From contig NZ_NWTM01000001.1 of NCBI RefSeq assembly GCF_004137795.1, positions 3,010,035 to 3,074,034 of the forward strand: a stretch of 64,000 nt of DNA. Reading direction: 5' to 3'. The notes under the pieces were generated by a model. That model saw only the letters and a list, made by a program, of their open reading frames with translations, was not told the DNA's origin and did no database searches. The first letter of the stretch is position 1; each line of letters opens with the position of its first letter. The stretch is from Pectobacterium zantedeschiae (lineage in GTDB: Bacteria > Pseudomonadota > Gammaproteobacteria > Enterobacterales > Enterobacteriaceae). This document shows, one piece after another, positions 9,923-19,517 of this stretch. The position numbers and the translations under genes are program-made.

Positions 9923-10747
9923 ATGCAAGCAATTCTCTCTTCCTGGTTTGTACAGGGAATGATTAAAGCCACCAGCGACATGTGGCTCAAAGGCTGGGAC
10001 GAACGTAACGGCGGTAACGTCAGCCTGCGCCTGACGGCTGAGGATGTCACGCCTTATGAAAGCGATTTCTCTCCGCAGCCGCGTCATGAAGCACTATCAC
10101 AGCCGATGCCAGAACTGGCAGATTGCTGGTTTATCGTCACCGGCTCCGGCAAATTCTTCCGCAACGTTCAACTGGATCCAGCTGATTCACTGGTGGTGTT
10201 GCAGGTCGATAGTGATGGTAAAGGCTATCGTATTTTCTGGGGGCTCACCAATGGCGGCCTGCCAACGTCTGAGCTGGCCTCGCATTTTCAGTCGCACATT
10301 GTGCGCATGGGTGTAACCCACGGGCGCGACCGCGTCATCATGCACTGCCACGCGACCAATCTGATTGCCCTGAGTTACGTGCTGGAACTGAATACCGCGA
10401 CGTTCACCCGTGAACTGTGGGAAGGCAGCACGGAGTGTCTGGTCGTCTTCCCAGACGGCGTGGGGATTGTGCCGTGGATGGTGCCAGGCACCGATACCAT
10501 TGGCGATGCCACCTCCGAACAAATGAAGCGTCATTCGCTGGTATTGTGGCCCTTCCACGGCATCTTCGGCACTGGCCCGACGCTAGATGAAGCCTTTGGC
10601 CTGATCGATACCGCAGAAAAATCCGCCGAAGTCATGGTGAAAGTCAGATCGATGGGGGGTAAAAAACAGACGATCTCGACCGAAGAACTGATCGCTCTGG
10701 GTCAACGTTTCGGCGTCACTCCACTGGAAGCTGCACTGCGCGTGTAG
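9923..10747 (+). CDS. rhaD: Rhamnulose-1-phosphate aldolase RhaD
   Basis: Class II (zinc) aldolase that cleaves L-rhamnulose 1-phosphate to dihydroxyacetone phosphate and L-lactaldehyde. The 274-residue protein has '[13 protein letters not shown]' near residue 30, the catalytic and zinc region '[17 protein letters not shown]' and '[25 protein letters not shown]'. I chose the ATG at 9923 ([15 protein letters not shown]), which agrees with the E. coli protein; the longer frame from 9884 overlaps rhaA. It is third in the rhaBADM operon. Confidence 0.97.
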   Translation: MQAILSSWFVQGMIKATSDMWLKGWDERNGGNVSLRLTAEDVTPYESDFSPQPRHEALSQPMPELADCWFIVTGSGKFFRNVQLDPADSLVVLQVDSDGKGYRIFWGLTNGGLPTSELASHFQSHIVRMGVTHGRDRVIMHCHATNLIALSYVLELNTATFTRELWEGSTECLVVFPDGVGIVPWMVPGTDTIGDATSEQMKRHSLVLWPFHGIFGTGPTLDEAFGLIDTAEKSAEVMVKVRSMGGKKQTISTEELIALGQRFGVTPLEAALRV

Positions 10748-10819
10748 CATGGTTGTCATACCAATATGGCTTTCATGCATAGCACTCATTTCTGCCTAAA
10801 ATTGTTTTCAGTCTCACAC

Positions 10820-10843
10820 CGCCACGGCATCACCGCCGTGGCG
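10820..10843 (+). other. Hairpin between rhaD and rhaM
   Basis: CGCCACGG and CCGTGGCG pair around an 8-base loop in the 124-base gap between rhaD and rhaM. There is no U-tract, so it is more likely an mRNA-stability or attenuation element that sets the ratio of rhaBAD to rhaM than a full terminator. Confidence 0.6.
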
Positions 10844-10871
10844 TCCTGCCAACGACTACGGAGACTCGTCC

Positions 10872-11186
10872 ATGTTGCGTAAGGCTTTTGTGATGTCAGT
10901 CTTTCCTGACTGTCACGACGAATATCAGCGCCGTCACAATCCTATCTGGCCAGAACTGGCGGAGGTGCTGAAAAACCACGGCGCGCACCACTACAGTATT
11001 TTTCTGGATAGACAACGCAATTTGCTGTTCGGCTATGTGGAAGTCGAATCAGAAGCACGCTGGGAAGCGATTGCGCAAACGGATGTCTGCCAGCGCTGGT
11101 GGAAACAGATGGGTGATGTAATGCCCTCTAATCCCGATAACAGCCCGATCAGCGATGCACTCGATCCCGTGTTCTATCTGGACTGA
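10872..11186 (+). CDS. rhaM: L-rhamnose mutarotase RhaM
   Basis: Interconverts alpha and beta anomers of L-rhamnose so that RhaA receives its preferred form. The 104-residue length matches the family exactly. Typical motifs are '[29 protein letters not shown]', read as consecutive short blocks, and '[10 protein letters not shown]'. The family acts as a ferredoxin-like dimer. ACTACGGAGAC provides a ribosome site ahead of the ATG. It closes the rha operon and is followed by a strong hairpin. Confidence 0.95.
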   Translation: MLRKAFVMSVFPDCHDEYQRRHNPIWPELAEVLKNHGAHHYSIFLDRQRNLLFGYVEVESEARWEAIAQTDVCQRWWKQMGDVMPSNPDNSPISDALDPVFYLD

Positions 11187-11204
11187 GAAATTCTTTGAAC
11201 TACA

Positions 11205-11247
11205 AATAATCGTACAGCGGTAGTAACATTGCCGCTGTACGATTATT
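11205..11247. terminator. Strong terminator after rhaM
   Basis: A perfect 16-base inverted repeat (AATAATCGTACAGCGG / CCGCTGTACGATTATT) around an 11-base loop begins 18 bases after the rhaM stop. The A-rich and T-rich outer stem could serve as the U-tract. The 11250-11620 stretch after it is AT-rich with no ORF of note and holds the promoter of the next gene. Confidence 0.85.
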
Positions 11248-11469
11248 GTTGAAGACATAAAAAGAAATAATTTGTCATTTAATTAATGATTCCCGTTACA
11301 TATAATCATTATTTTTATTAAACACCTATTTATTGATTATTGATGGCAATCACATTTTATTTTCTCTAATTGTGAATGGTCAATTTTTCACATTAAAAAT
11401 AAAAACATTTATTAAGATAATATTTAATCAGTTTTCTTTTGTTAAAAATAAAGCATTACCACTTAATGA

Positions 11470-11496
11470 TTAATCAGCATTTAGTCTTGCCGTAGA
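11470..11496 (+). promoter_or_regulatory. Candidate sigma-28 (FliA) promoter for the chemoreceptor at 11622
   Basis: TTAA-N15-GCCGTAGA compared with the FliA consensus TAAA-N15-GCCGATAA: spacing exact, one mismatch at -35 and a few at -10. It lies about 125 bases before the start codon. Chemoreceptor genes are commonly FliA-dependent. It is weaker than the site at 19518. Confidence 0.45.
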
Positions 11497-11621
11497 GAAT
11501 GGCGTTGCTATTAAACTCCGTTTATTCTTTAAAGCCAGCTTATCGAATTCCACATTATAAAGATCTTATTTTATTTGCCGTTATCACTACTACCTTCTCT
11601 CTATAATCAATAAGAATAGCG

Positions 11622-13199
11622 ATGAAATTTTCCAAACTCACAGTGCTTTCCAAGCTGTTACTCGGTTTTTCCGTCCTGATAGCGATGATGTTGCTATTGG
11701 GTGTCGTTTCACTACTCCAGCTTAGCGTTAATAATAGTCGGATTGATGAATTAAGCAGCAGCAGCCTGCCAGGTGTACGATATAGCCTGGAAATGCGCGG
11801 TTCGCTGTCTGAAACTCGCTTACAGCAAATACAGTATATTGATTCCAAAACCCCAGAGGAGCGCGAGGGCCATCGCAAAGAATTACTGCAAAATGCCGAC
11901 ACTTTCCTTGCCGCGTTTAAAAACTATCAAACCGTTGCTAATAGCGAAGATAAAAAAGCGCTGATTAAAGTGATTGGCGAAAATTTCTCCGGCTTTAACT
12001 CGGTGAATGCCACATTGATTGACACCGTGAATCGCGGCGAGCTGGCAGAAGCCAGTAAAATCAGCGGGGCAAGCTCTGCAAAATACCGTAGTCAATTGAT
12101 GAAAGATCTGGCGAAGCTGGTCGAAATGGAAGTCGCGACGGCAAAAGATATCGTCGTCAGTGCTAATTCAACTTACCGGACTTCACAGTACTATGTTTGG
12201 GGATTGCTGTTACTCGCCCTGCTGACGACTGCCATTATCGCTACGATTATTTCACGTAATATTTCACGTCAGCTTGGTGGCGATCCGCACTACGCACAAG
12301 AAATTATGTCCGAAATTGCGTCCGGCAACCTGACAACAGAAATCAAGCTGCGTCAGGGGGATAACAGCAGCCTGCTGGCGTCCATCAGCCACATGAATCT
12401 CCAGTTGGTGAATACCGTACACACCATCATGAATGGCAGCGAATCCATCACGCTGGCATCCAGCGAAATTGCTCAGGGCAACAGCGACCTGTCGCAGCGT
12501 ACCGAAGAGCAAGCGGCATCGCTGATTCAGGCATCGGCCAATATGCAGCAGTTGACGCACACCGTACGACAGAATGCGGACAACGCCAAAGAAGCGAGTC
12601 AGTTAGCCCAGCAAACCTCGGAAACGGCGTCTCAGGGCGGCCTTATCGTGGACGACATGCTCAAGCGCATGCATGAGATTTCCGACAGCTCACAGAAGAT
12701 CGTCGATATTATCGCTGTGATCGAAGGGATTGCCTTCCAGACCAATATCCTGGCACTGAACGCGGCGGTAGAAGCGGCCAGAGCGGGTAGCGAAGGGAAA
12801 GGCTTTGCTGTCGTCGCGGGCGAAGTACGGACGCTGGCACAGAAGAGCGCCAACGCCGCCAAAGAGATCAAAACGCTGATCGAAGGCACCGTCGAGAAGA
12901 TTACTGACGGCTCAGCACGGGCAGACAAAGCCAGTCAGGCGATGTCGGAAATTGTGCAGTCGGTGAAAAAAGTGACGGATATCGTTGCGGAAATTTCTCA
13001 GGCATCCAACGAGCAGCATATCGGTATCAAAGAGATCAGCGTAGCGGTAGAACAAATGGATCGGGTCACCCAGCAGAACGCCGCGCTGGTTGAAGAGTCC
13101 GCCACGGCAGCACACGCGATGACAGAACAAGGTGAACAGCTACGTGATGCCGTTCGTTTCTTCAAAGTAAATCAAGACCACTTACTGAGAATTCATTAA
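11622..13199 (+). CDS. Methyl-accepting chemotaxis protein (4HB-type ligand domain)
   Basis: A 525-residue inner-membrane chemoreceptor that passes ligand signals to the CheA/CheW array. Layout: cytoplasmic N-terminus with TM1 at about residues 11-33; a periplasmic domain of about 150 residues predicted as a four-helix bundle (Tar/Tsr type); TM2 near 192-212; a HAMP linker; and a long coiled-coil signalling domain. The hairpin tip is '[40 protein letters not shown]', recognisable in segments. The C-terminus ends shortly after the methylation helix, with no NWETF-like CheR tether. The start at 11622 follows a run of AT-rich leader. It stands alone as a single-gene unit. Confidence 0.95.
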   Translation: MKFSKLTVLSKLLLGFSVLIAMMLLLGVVSLLQLSVNNSRIDELSSSSLPGVRYSLEMRGSLSETRLQQIQYIDSKTPEEREGHRKELLQNADTFLAAFKNYQTVANSEDKKALIKVIGENFSGFNSVNATLIDTVNRGELAEASKISGASSAKYRSQLMKDLAKLVEMEVATAKDIVVSANSTYRTSQYYVWGLLLLALLTTAIIATIISRNISRQLGGDPHYAQEIMSEIASGNLTTEIKLRQGDNSSLLASISHMNLQLVNTVHTIMNGSESITLASSEIAQGNSDLSQRTEEQAASLIQASANMQQLTHTVRQNADNAKEASQLAQQTSETASQGGLIVDDMLKRMHEISDSSQKIVDIIAVIEGIAFQTNILALNAAVEAARAGSEGKGFAVVAGEVRTLAQKSANAAKEIKTLIEGTVEKITDGSARADKASQAMSEIVQSVKKVTDIVAEISQASNEQHIGIKEISVAVEQMDRVTQQNAALVEESATAAHAMTEQGEQLRDAVRFFKVNQDHLLRIH

Positions 13200-13208
13200 T
13201 TCTCATCT

Positions 13209-13232
13209 GCCCCGCTGGCTATCCGGCGGGGC
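13209..13232 (+). terminator. Terminator-like hairpin after the first chemoreceptor gene
   Basis: GCCCCGC and GCGGGGC pair around a 10-base loop, 9 bases after the stop at 13199, followed by the pyrimidine-rich CGCTTCTTTCTC. The U-tract is imperfect. Confidence 0.65.
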
Positions 13233-13494
13233 GACCGCTTCTTTCTCATTCATGCTTTCCCGACCTTCTTCCCCGCAGAGCAATACACCGCCGCAACATC
13301 GACTCACAGATAACAGCCACACCCAGTTTGATTCATGAACAAACGTTGACGTCCGGTTTAAGCAAGCAGGGTTATGGTTGCACCACTAAACTACGTACTC
13401 TGTTTTTACGTGCTTTATTTCTACATACACCTTTCTTCGTCAGCCGATGACTATTTTTATTTTACATCTCGCCATGCGGCGATAAGGAGACAAC

Positions 13495-13542
13495 ATGGAA
13501 GAGCACCCTAGATGGCCCGGTAAACCGCATCCGTTAGAATAA
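13495..13542 (+). CDS. mgtL: Candidate MgtL-type leader peptide of mgtA
   Basis: A 15-codon ORF, MEEHPRWPGKPHPLE, with a strong ribosome site (AAGGAGACAAC) directly before its ATG and a stop 145 bases upstream of the mgtA start. In Salmonella the mgtA leader contains a short proline-rich ORF (mgtL) whose translation controls transcription into mgtA in response to Mg2+ and proline levels. Position, size, proline content (4 of 15) and ribosome site fit that role. The sequence is not identical to Salmonella MgtL. Confidence 0.7.
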   Translation: MEEHPRWPGKPHPLE

Positions 13543-13687
13543 GGACCGTCTTCTTCCTCGACTTCTCTGTTCTCTCCGTCTGCGCCGTTTACCTCCCTTA
13601 ATACCTTCATCTTTTTCCGCTTTACGTCCCTTTATCCGGGATGCGCGCCCGTGCGTGGCGGACAGGCAACATTAAGAGAGCAGCATC
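13543..13687 (+). promoter_or_regulatory. mgtA 5' leader (Mg2+-sensing region candidate)
   Basis: This long C/T-rich untranslated stretch lies between the leader ORF and mgtA. In Salmonella and E. coli the equivalent segment forms alternative stem-loops and a Rho-loading region that stop transcription at high Mg2+. The pyrimidine-rich run (13549-13635, many CTTC/CTCT) would suit a Rho utilisation site. No clean terminator hairpin was seen. Confidence 0.5.
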
Positions 13688-16399
13688 ATGACCGATATGA
13701 TCACGCAAACGGGGTATCGCCGCGCCCGTAAGACCCCCACGGCCACCTTTGCGATTGCCCGCGAGGCACAAAACAGCCTCGATCAAACACTGGCTAACCT
13801 GAATACACATCTGCACGGCTTAAGCCATGATGATGTCATTGAACGCCAACAAACCTATGGCGAAAACCGTGTCGCCCATGAAAAAGCGCCGCACGCGCTG
13901 GTGCAGTTAGCCGCCGCGTTTAATAATCCGTTTATTTACGTGCTGATAGCGCTGGCCGCTATCAGCTTTTTCACCGATTACTGGCTACCGCAGCGCAATA
14001 ACGAAGAGACATCGCTCACTGGCGTTATCATCATTCTGGTGATGGTTAGCCTGAGCGGCCTGCTGCGCTTCTGGCAGGAGTTTCGCACCAATAAAGCCGC
14101 TGAAGCGCTGAAGTCTATGGTGCGGACAACGGCCACCGTACTGCGCCGCCCTCATGCTAGTGCCACTGCCGTCATGCAGGAAATTCCGCTTCAGCAACTG
14201 GTGCCCGGCGATATCCTGACGCTCTCCGCGGGCGATATGGTACCTGCCGATGTCCGGCTAGTGGAATCTCGCGACCTGTTCGTCAGTCAGGCGGTACTGA
14301 CTGGTGAATCGCTGCCGATCGAAAAATACGATGTATTCAGCGATATCAGTGCCAAAGGCTGCCAGCCCTCTGACTGTGGCGGCGAGAGCGATCTGCTGGC
14401 GCTATCCAACATCTGCCTGATGGGTACCAATATTTCCAGCGGCACGGCAACGGCAATCGTCGTGGCAACCGGTAGTCACACCTATTTCGGTTCACTGGCA
14501 AAATCCATCGTCGGCACGCGTTCCCAAACCGCCTTCGATCGCGGCGTCAACAGCGTAAGTTGGTTGCTGATCCGCTTTATGATCGTGATGGTGCCTATCG
14601 TGCTGCTGATTAACGGCTTCACCAAAGGTGACTGGATGGAAGCCAGCCTGTTTGCGCTGGCGGTCGCGGTCGGCCTGACGCCGGAAATGCTGCCGATGAT
14701 TGTCTCTTCCAATCTGGCAAAGGGTGCGATTGCCATGGCTCGGCGTAAAGTGGTGGTCAAACGGCTGAACGCCATTCAGAACTTTGGCGCGATGGACGTC
14801 CTGTGCACCGACAAAACCGGCACATTAACGCAGGATCGCATCATCCTTGAGCATCACCTGAATACGCAGGGTCAGGTAGATGAAAATGTGCTGCAACTCG
14901 CCTGGCTTAACAGTGCGCACCAAAGCGGCATGAAAAACCTGATGGATCAAGCCATCATGCAGTTTGGTCGCCATAACCCCACCATCGCCGCGCTGGGTCG
15001 CTATCGCAAAATCGATGAATTGCCGTTTGATTTTATTCGCCGCCGCCTGTCCATCATCGTTGCCGATGAACACAACCAGCAACGCCTGATTTGCAAAGGC
15101 GCGGTAGAAGAGATGTTGGCCGTCGCTACCCATGTCAGTGAGAACGGGTTGCGGCATGAACTGGACGACGAGCGCCGTAACACGCTGAAAAAATTGGCAG
15201 AAAGCTACAATCAGCAAGGGTTCCGCGTGTTGATGATTGGCACCCGTGAACTGAGCCCAGTGGGCAGCACAATGCCACTCAGCGCCGAGGATGAACGCGA
15301 CCTGACTCTCTGCGGCCTGCTAACGTTCCTCGATCCACCAAAAGAGAGCGCCTCTGCTGCCATTCGCGCCCTGCATGAAAACGGTGTGACGGTGAAAGTC
15401 CTGACCGGCGACAACGCGACGATTACCAGCAAGATCTGTCGCGATGTCGGATTGGAGCCAGGCGTGGTGCTGGAGGGGAACGAGATCGACGCACTCAGCG
15501 ATGAACAGCTCGGTGTGCTGGTAGAACAGCGCACCATTTTTGCCCGGCTGACGCCGCTACAAAAATCCCGCGTACTGAAAGCATTGCAAGGTAATGACCA
15601 TACGGTCGGCTTTCTGGGCGACGGCATCAACGATGCCCCTGCTCTGCGCGATGCTGATATCGGAATTTCTGTCGATACCGGAACGGATATCGCCAAAGAA
15701 TCAGCCGATATCATCTTGCTGGAAAAGAACCTGATGGTGCTGGAAGAAGGTGTTATCAAAGGTCGTGAAACGTTCGGTAATATCATCAAATACCTGAACA
15801 TGACCGCCAGTTCCAACTTCGGTAACGTGTTTTCAGTGCTGGTCGCCAGCGCCTTTATTCCGTTCTTACCGATGCTGGCGATCCATCTGCTGATTCAGAA
15901 CCTGATGTATGACATTTCCCAACTGTCGCTGCCGTGGGACAAAATGGATAAGGAGTTCCTGCGCAAACCGCGCAAATGGGATGCTAAGAATATTGGCCGC
16001 TTCATGCTGTGTATCGGGCCGACATCTTCGATTTTTGACATCACCACCTACGCGCTGATGTGGTTCGTGTTTGCCGCTAACAGCGTGGAGCATCAGGCGT
16101 TATTCCAGTCAGGCTGGTTCGTTGAGGGATTGCTGTCACAAACGCTGGTCGTACACATGTTGCGAACCCAGAAGATCCCGTTCATTCAGAGCACTGCGGC
16201 GCTGCCGGTGATGTTGATGACCGGGCTGGTGATGGCGATGGGCATCTATCTGCCGTTCTCTCCACTGGGGCCACTGGTCGGATTGCAGCCGCTGCCGTGG
16301 GAATATTTCCCCTGGCTGGCCGCCACGCTGATTGGCTACTGCACCGTCGCGCAACTGGTCAAACGCGCCTATATCCGCCGCTTCGGCCAATGGTTCTGA
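13688..16399 (+). CDS. mgtA: Magnesium-importing P-type ATPase MgtA
   Basis: A P3B-type ATPase that imports Mg2+ across the inner membrane at the cost of ATP. It has 903 residues, like E. coli MgtA and Salmonella MgtB. Motifs: 'VLTGESLPIEK' (actuator TGES), 'LTPEMLPMIV' (transmembrane PEM-type site), the phosphorylated 'CTDKTGTLTQD' with Asp near residue 376, 'KGAVEEML', 'TGDN' and 'GDGINDAPALRDADIGISVD'. About ten membrane segments are visible, the last six after the catalytic domain. The N-terminus differs from E. coli MgtA. The upstream leader ORF and long UTR support Mg2+-dependent control, probably with PhoP. Confidence 0.95.
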   Translation: MTDMITQTGYRRARKTPTATFAIAREAQNSLDQTLANLNTHLHGLSHDDVIERQQTYGENRVAHEKAPHALVQLAAAFNNPFIYVLIALAAISFFTDYWLPQRNNEETSLTGVIIILVMVSLSGLLRFWQEFRTNKAAEALKSMVRTTATVLRRPHASATAVMQEIPLQQLVPGDILTLSAGDMVPADVRLVESRDLFVSQAVLTGESLPIEKYDVFSDISAKGCQPSDCGGESDLLALSNICLMGTNISSGTATAIVVATGSHTYFGSLAKSIVGTRSQTAFDRGVNSVSWLLIRFMIVMVPIVLLINGFTKGDWMEASLFALAVAVGLTPEMLPMIVSSNLAKGAIAMARRKVVVKRLNAIQNFGAMDVLCTDKTGTLTQDRIILEHHLNTQGQVDENVLQLAWLNSAHQSGMKNLMDQAIMQFGRHNPTIAALGRYRKIDELPFDFIRRRLSIIVADEHNQQRLICKGAVEEMLAVATHVSENGLRHELDDERRNTLKKLAESYNQQGFRVLMIGTRELSPVGSTMPLSAEDERDLTLCGLLTFLDPPKESASAAIRALHENGVTVKVLTGDNATITSKICRDVGLEPGVVLEGNEIDALSDEQLGVLVEQRTIFARLTPLQKSRVLKALQGNDHTVGFLGDGINDAPALRDADIGISVDTGTDIAKESADIILLEKNLMVLEEGVIKGRETFGNIIKYLNMTASSNFGNVFSVLVASAFIPFLPMLAIHLLIQNLMYDISQLSLPWDKMDKEFLRKPRKWDAKNIGRFMLCIGPTSSIFDITTYALMWFVFAANSVEHQALFQSGWFVEGLLSQTLVVHMLRTQKIPFIQSTAALPVMLMTGLVMAMGIYLPFSPLGPLVGLQPLPWEYFPWLAATLIGYCTVAQLVKRAYIRRFGQWF

Positions 16400-16419
16400 T
16401 CCCTTCTTTACTTCTTCAC

Positions 16420-16441
16420 GGCGGGTGCTCGGTCACCCGCC
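16420..16441 (+). terminator. Hairpin downstream of mgtA
   Basis: GGCGGGTG / CACCCGCC with a 6-base loop, 21 bases after the mgtA stop. No T-run follows, so termination may need Rho or be partial. Confidence 0.5.
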
Positions 16442-16603
16442 TAATAGAATCACAAAAATGCCGATGAGAAAGCGCGAATTACATACAAAAGTCATCGTTT
16501 AATTCGGCAAACAACAACAGCAGAATAGGTGATAATTTAACCTGTCACGAGAATGTGATACTTCACAGTATGGACGATGAAAATCGGAAAAAGGAGTTAC
16601 ACG

Positions 16604-19258
16604 ATGATACCTGTACGACTCAGGAAAGCCTTGTTCATGACGCTGACATTAGCCTCAGCAATAACCTTCAATGCAATAAGCACTACAGTACACCCAGCGT
16701 TAGCCGCAACTGCCGATGCAACGGGCCTCGTCGATAGCATCACATTTGGTGATAACACATCTGAAAGCGGCCACAGCCTTGATGCAAACAACAGCCAGAC
16801 TATTGCGGGAGCTCTGGGCGAATCGTCACGTAAATTACTGCCGCTTCAGCAACCCGGTGTCGATGGCGGTAGCCTGACATTTACCATGCAGGTTGATCCA
16901 CTGCGCCGTAATTACGTCTCTGTCAAACTGTGGGGGGAAGACGACGGTAACATTAATACTGGTCGCCTCTACCTTTATATGATCAAAGACGGCGTCGAGT
17001 ACCAGATCGGTTACCGTCACGAAGGCGACTATTCGCCGCTCAGCGTCGCCCACTGGCACAAGCCGCTGCCAGGGCGCTTTTTCTACTCAACCACGCTGCT
17101 ACCCTATTCCATGACCAAAGGCAGTACGTCGGTCACATTGAAAATTGTCTCAACGGGACGGCTCTATCCGTTTGGCTCAGGAGGCCCAGAGTCTGCCAAC
17201 CCTTATCAGTACGCAATGAATGTGCCAAGCCGGGGCATTTATCGTGCCTACACGCATGTCGATCCCTTCCTCAACGTTGCGGGAGAAAAACAGGGCAGTG
17301 AGCCAGCCGTTACTACGCGCCCTTCACCGGGTGACGAAATCCTCGGCACAAACGGTCAGTTTCGCACTGCAGTGAATAATCGAATCCAAACGCTTATCAA
17401 CAAGCCCTCAACAACCGATGCGCTGTCTGGCGGAGATTTACGCTATCTGGCACGCGCCTGGTCCGTTCCCGAATTAGTCAGCTATCAAAACTCAAGTTTG
17501 GTGGATAAGGTCGTTGCAACGCTCGATGCTTACGCCGCGCAGTACTACGCCGACACCAACATTGCGACAAAGAACTGGGGTGGCAATTTTGGCTCTCAAG
17601 GCCAGGCTATCTATTACCTTCAGAATGCGTTGACAGCCTCACGACTTGATGAGTCAGTAAACTATGGCAACGCGGGTGTTAAAAAGCGCCGTGTGGCCTG
17701 GGCTGATATGCTGTTCGCCAGCCGCGAGTTTGGCCGTCAGAAAAATCGTCTGGTCTTGAGTAACCAATCACTCATCGCTAATACCAATATTTATTTCACC
17801 AACAAAGGGTTGCTGGTGCTGAGCGATTCACGCGCCTTCCCTGAAACCACGGCTCAGCGTTATATCAAAGAAGCCGTCGGCCTGTTGCCCTGGACGGGGG
17901 ATGATCGTAACGGACCGGGAGACGGTGGCTGGGCGCCGTTCGGCGATCGTTATTATCAGGTTACCGACAAAGGTCAGACTCGCGAGTGGGGATATCTCGG
18001 GGCAGGCTACGGTGAAGTACAGTCCTACCTCGCCGAATATTATCGCGTGACGGGCAATGAGGATTTTCGCAAGCAGATGATAAAAATGGCCAAAGCGCGT
18101 GCGCCATTCCGTCGTCCCGCGATCGAAATCAGTAATGGTGCCAACTACCGTGCAATGGAAGCGATTGGCCTGTTAGCCTGGCGTGGTGCGCACGAAAGCG
18201 ACGGTAATTTCGCGGGTTTCCTTGCTTACGTCGATGCGGTAAATACCAATGAACGCGCCAAAGGACTTCGCGTCGCCGCGGCCAGTAAGGATGCCACACT
18301 GATTGGCTATGCTAAACAAATGCTGGAGGACAATCAGTTCTTTAACAACCTCAACGGCGCAGAGTCTGCATTTGAAGCGCTGGATGTTTTTGCCGATTAC
18401 CAGACGATCAAAACCGCAAGCGACAGCGGCGCACGACTGCCGATGAGCGCAGGCCAGCCGGATTCTGCCTGGGCGGATGAAGAAAACGCTATCGTGGCGG
18501 TCAAAAAGGGCAATGAGCGTCTGTGGCTGAGCACTTATTGGCAGGCCAAAGCGGGAACGGGTATCAACGGTCTGGCGCGTTTCCATTTCAGCACGCCGAG
18601 CTATGATCAGTACGGTGTACTGGAAACGACCCCAATTTTCCGTTCAACGACGAGCTATACACGGCCTAACCGCATCGACATGCCGGAGAAAACACCGTAT
18701 ACGCCACCGAACCCACCGACTAATGCCTATGCGGGGGAACTGCTGCCACTGGGTATTAAACCGGAGGATGCATCCAACGATGAACCTTTCCGGGGTAAGG
18801 CCGATTTCTATGCCACGCGGTTCGGCCACTATCTGATCGGTATCAACGCCAACGCCAGCAATCGCTACGTGTTGAAAACGCCGGTAGGCTTTAAGAACGC
18901 GGAAGATCTGGTATCACAGCGCACACTCTCAGGTAACATCACCGTCGATCCACGTTCTACCGCCGTGCTCTACCTGAATGACACCCGTGACGCCAAACCC
19001 GTGCCCAACGCGCCATTGCATCTGGGATCGCAAAATAGCAATGGTATAAACACGCTATTCTGGACACAGTCATCCGGTAGCGAGCACTATAAAGTCATGC
19101 GCTCTACCAGTGAAAACGGTACTTATCAGGCTATAGCGACGGTAACGGAAAATAGCTATAGCGATCGTACTGGCACGGCATCTGGTCGTTACTACTACCG
19201 GATCGTTGCCACTAACGGTAATGGAGAAAGCTACCCTTCCATGGCAAGTCAGCCCTAA
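16604..19258 (+). CDS. Large secreted protein with C-terminal fibronectin type III-like domain
   Basis: An 884-residue exported protein of unknown function. I start it at 16604, which has AAAGGAG nine bases upstream; the frame beginning at 16577 lacks one. Residues 1-35 form a Sec signal peptide (RLRK followed by a long hydrophobic stretch, cleaved near HPALAA-T). Then comes a beta-rich N-terminal region to about 215 and a long helical, aromatic-rich region (about 240-620) of the kind seen in alpha/alpha-toroid carbohydrate-active enzymes. A further beta region follows, and the last 85 residues read as a fibronectin III fold ('YKVMRSTSENGTYQAIATV', 'YYYRIVATNGNGES'). A plant-polysaccharide lyase or hydrolase role is plausible, but I do not recognise the family. 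It stands alone. Confidence 0.85.
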   Translation: MIPVRLRKALFMTLTLASAITFNAISTTVHPALAATADATGLVDSITFGDNTSESGHSLDANNSQTIAGALGESSRKLLPLQQPGVDGGSLTFTMQVDPLRRNYVSVKLWGEDDGNINTGRLYLYMIKDGVEYQIGYRHEGDYSPLSVAHWHKPLPGRFFYSTTLLPYSMTKGSTSVTLKIVSTGRLYPFGSGGPESANPYQYAMNVPSRGIYRAYTHVDPFLNVAGEKQGSEPAVTTRPSPGDEILGTNGQFRTAVNNRIQTLINKPSTTDALSGGDLRYLARAWSVPELVSYQNSSLVDKVVATLDAYAAQYYADTNIATKNWGGNFGSQGQAIYYLQNALTASRLDESVNYGNAGVKKRRVAWADMLFASREFGRQKNRLVLSNQSLIANTNIYFTNKGLLVLSDSRAFPETTAQRYIKEAVGLLPWTGDDRNGPGDGGWAPFGDRYYQVTDKGQTREWGYLGAGYGEVQSYLAEYYRVTGNEDFRKQMIKMAKARAPFRRPAIEISNGANYRAMEAIGLLAWRGAHESDGNFAGFLAYVDAVNTNERAKGLRVAAASKDATLIGYAKQMLEDNQFFNNLNGAESAFEALDVFADYQTIKTASDSGARLPMSAGQPDSAWADEENAIVAVKKGNERLWLSTYWQAKAGTGINGLARFHFSTPSYDQYGVLETTPIFRSTTSYTRPNRIDMPEKTPYTPPNPPTNAYAGELLPLGIKPEDASNDEPFRGKADFYATRFGHYLIGINANASNRYVLKTPVGFKNAEDLVSQRTLSGNITVDPRSTAVLYLNDTRDAKPVPNAPLHLGSQNSNGINTLFWTQSSGSEHYKVMRSTSENGTYQAIATVTENSYSDRTGTASGRYYYRIVATNGNGESYPSMASQP

Positions 19259-19279
19259 TAGACTCTCTTCAACATTCAC

Positions 19280-19303
19280 GTGGCCCTGATGTTCTGGGGC
19301 CAC
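19280..19303 (+). terminator. Hairpin after the secreted-protein gene
   Basis: GTGGCCC / GGGCCAC pair around a 10-base loop, 21 bases after the stop at 19258. There is no following T-run, so termination is likely but not certain. Confidence 0.5.
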
Positions 19304-19517
19304 ACTGCATTAACATCCACCATCTGCTCATCTATTTTCCTTATGTATCTCTTCTATTATTTTGCAGCGCATGAATGCTCTTTATTCAAATACCTACATT
19401 TGGTTATTAAAAAGAAAGATAACGAGGTAGTACCATACCGCAATAGTGAAATCTTCTTGTGAAAGAAGTCCAACCAGAGTAGACGCACTGTTTTTATGGA
19501 TGTTGCATCATCAACGC

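Noticed and set aside
15211-15816. A 201-residue ORF antisense to mgtA
   Set aside because: Ser/Arg-rich low-complexity shadow frame opposite conserved ATPase motifs.
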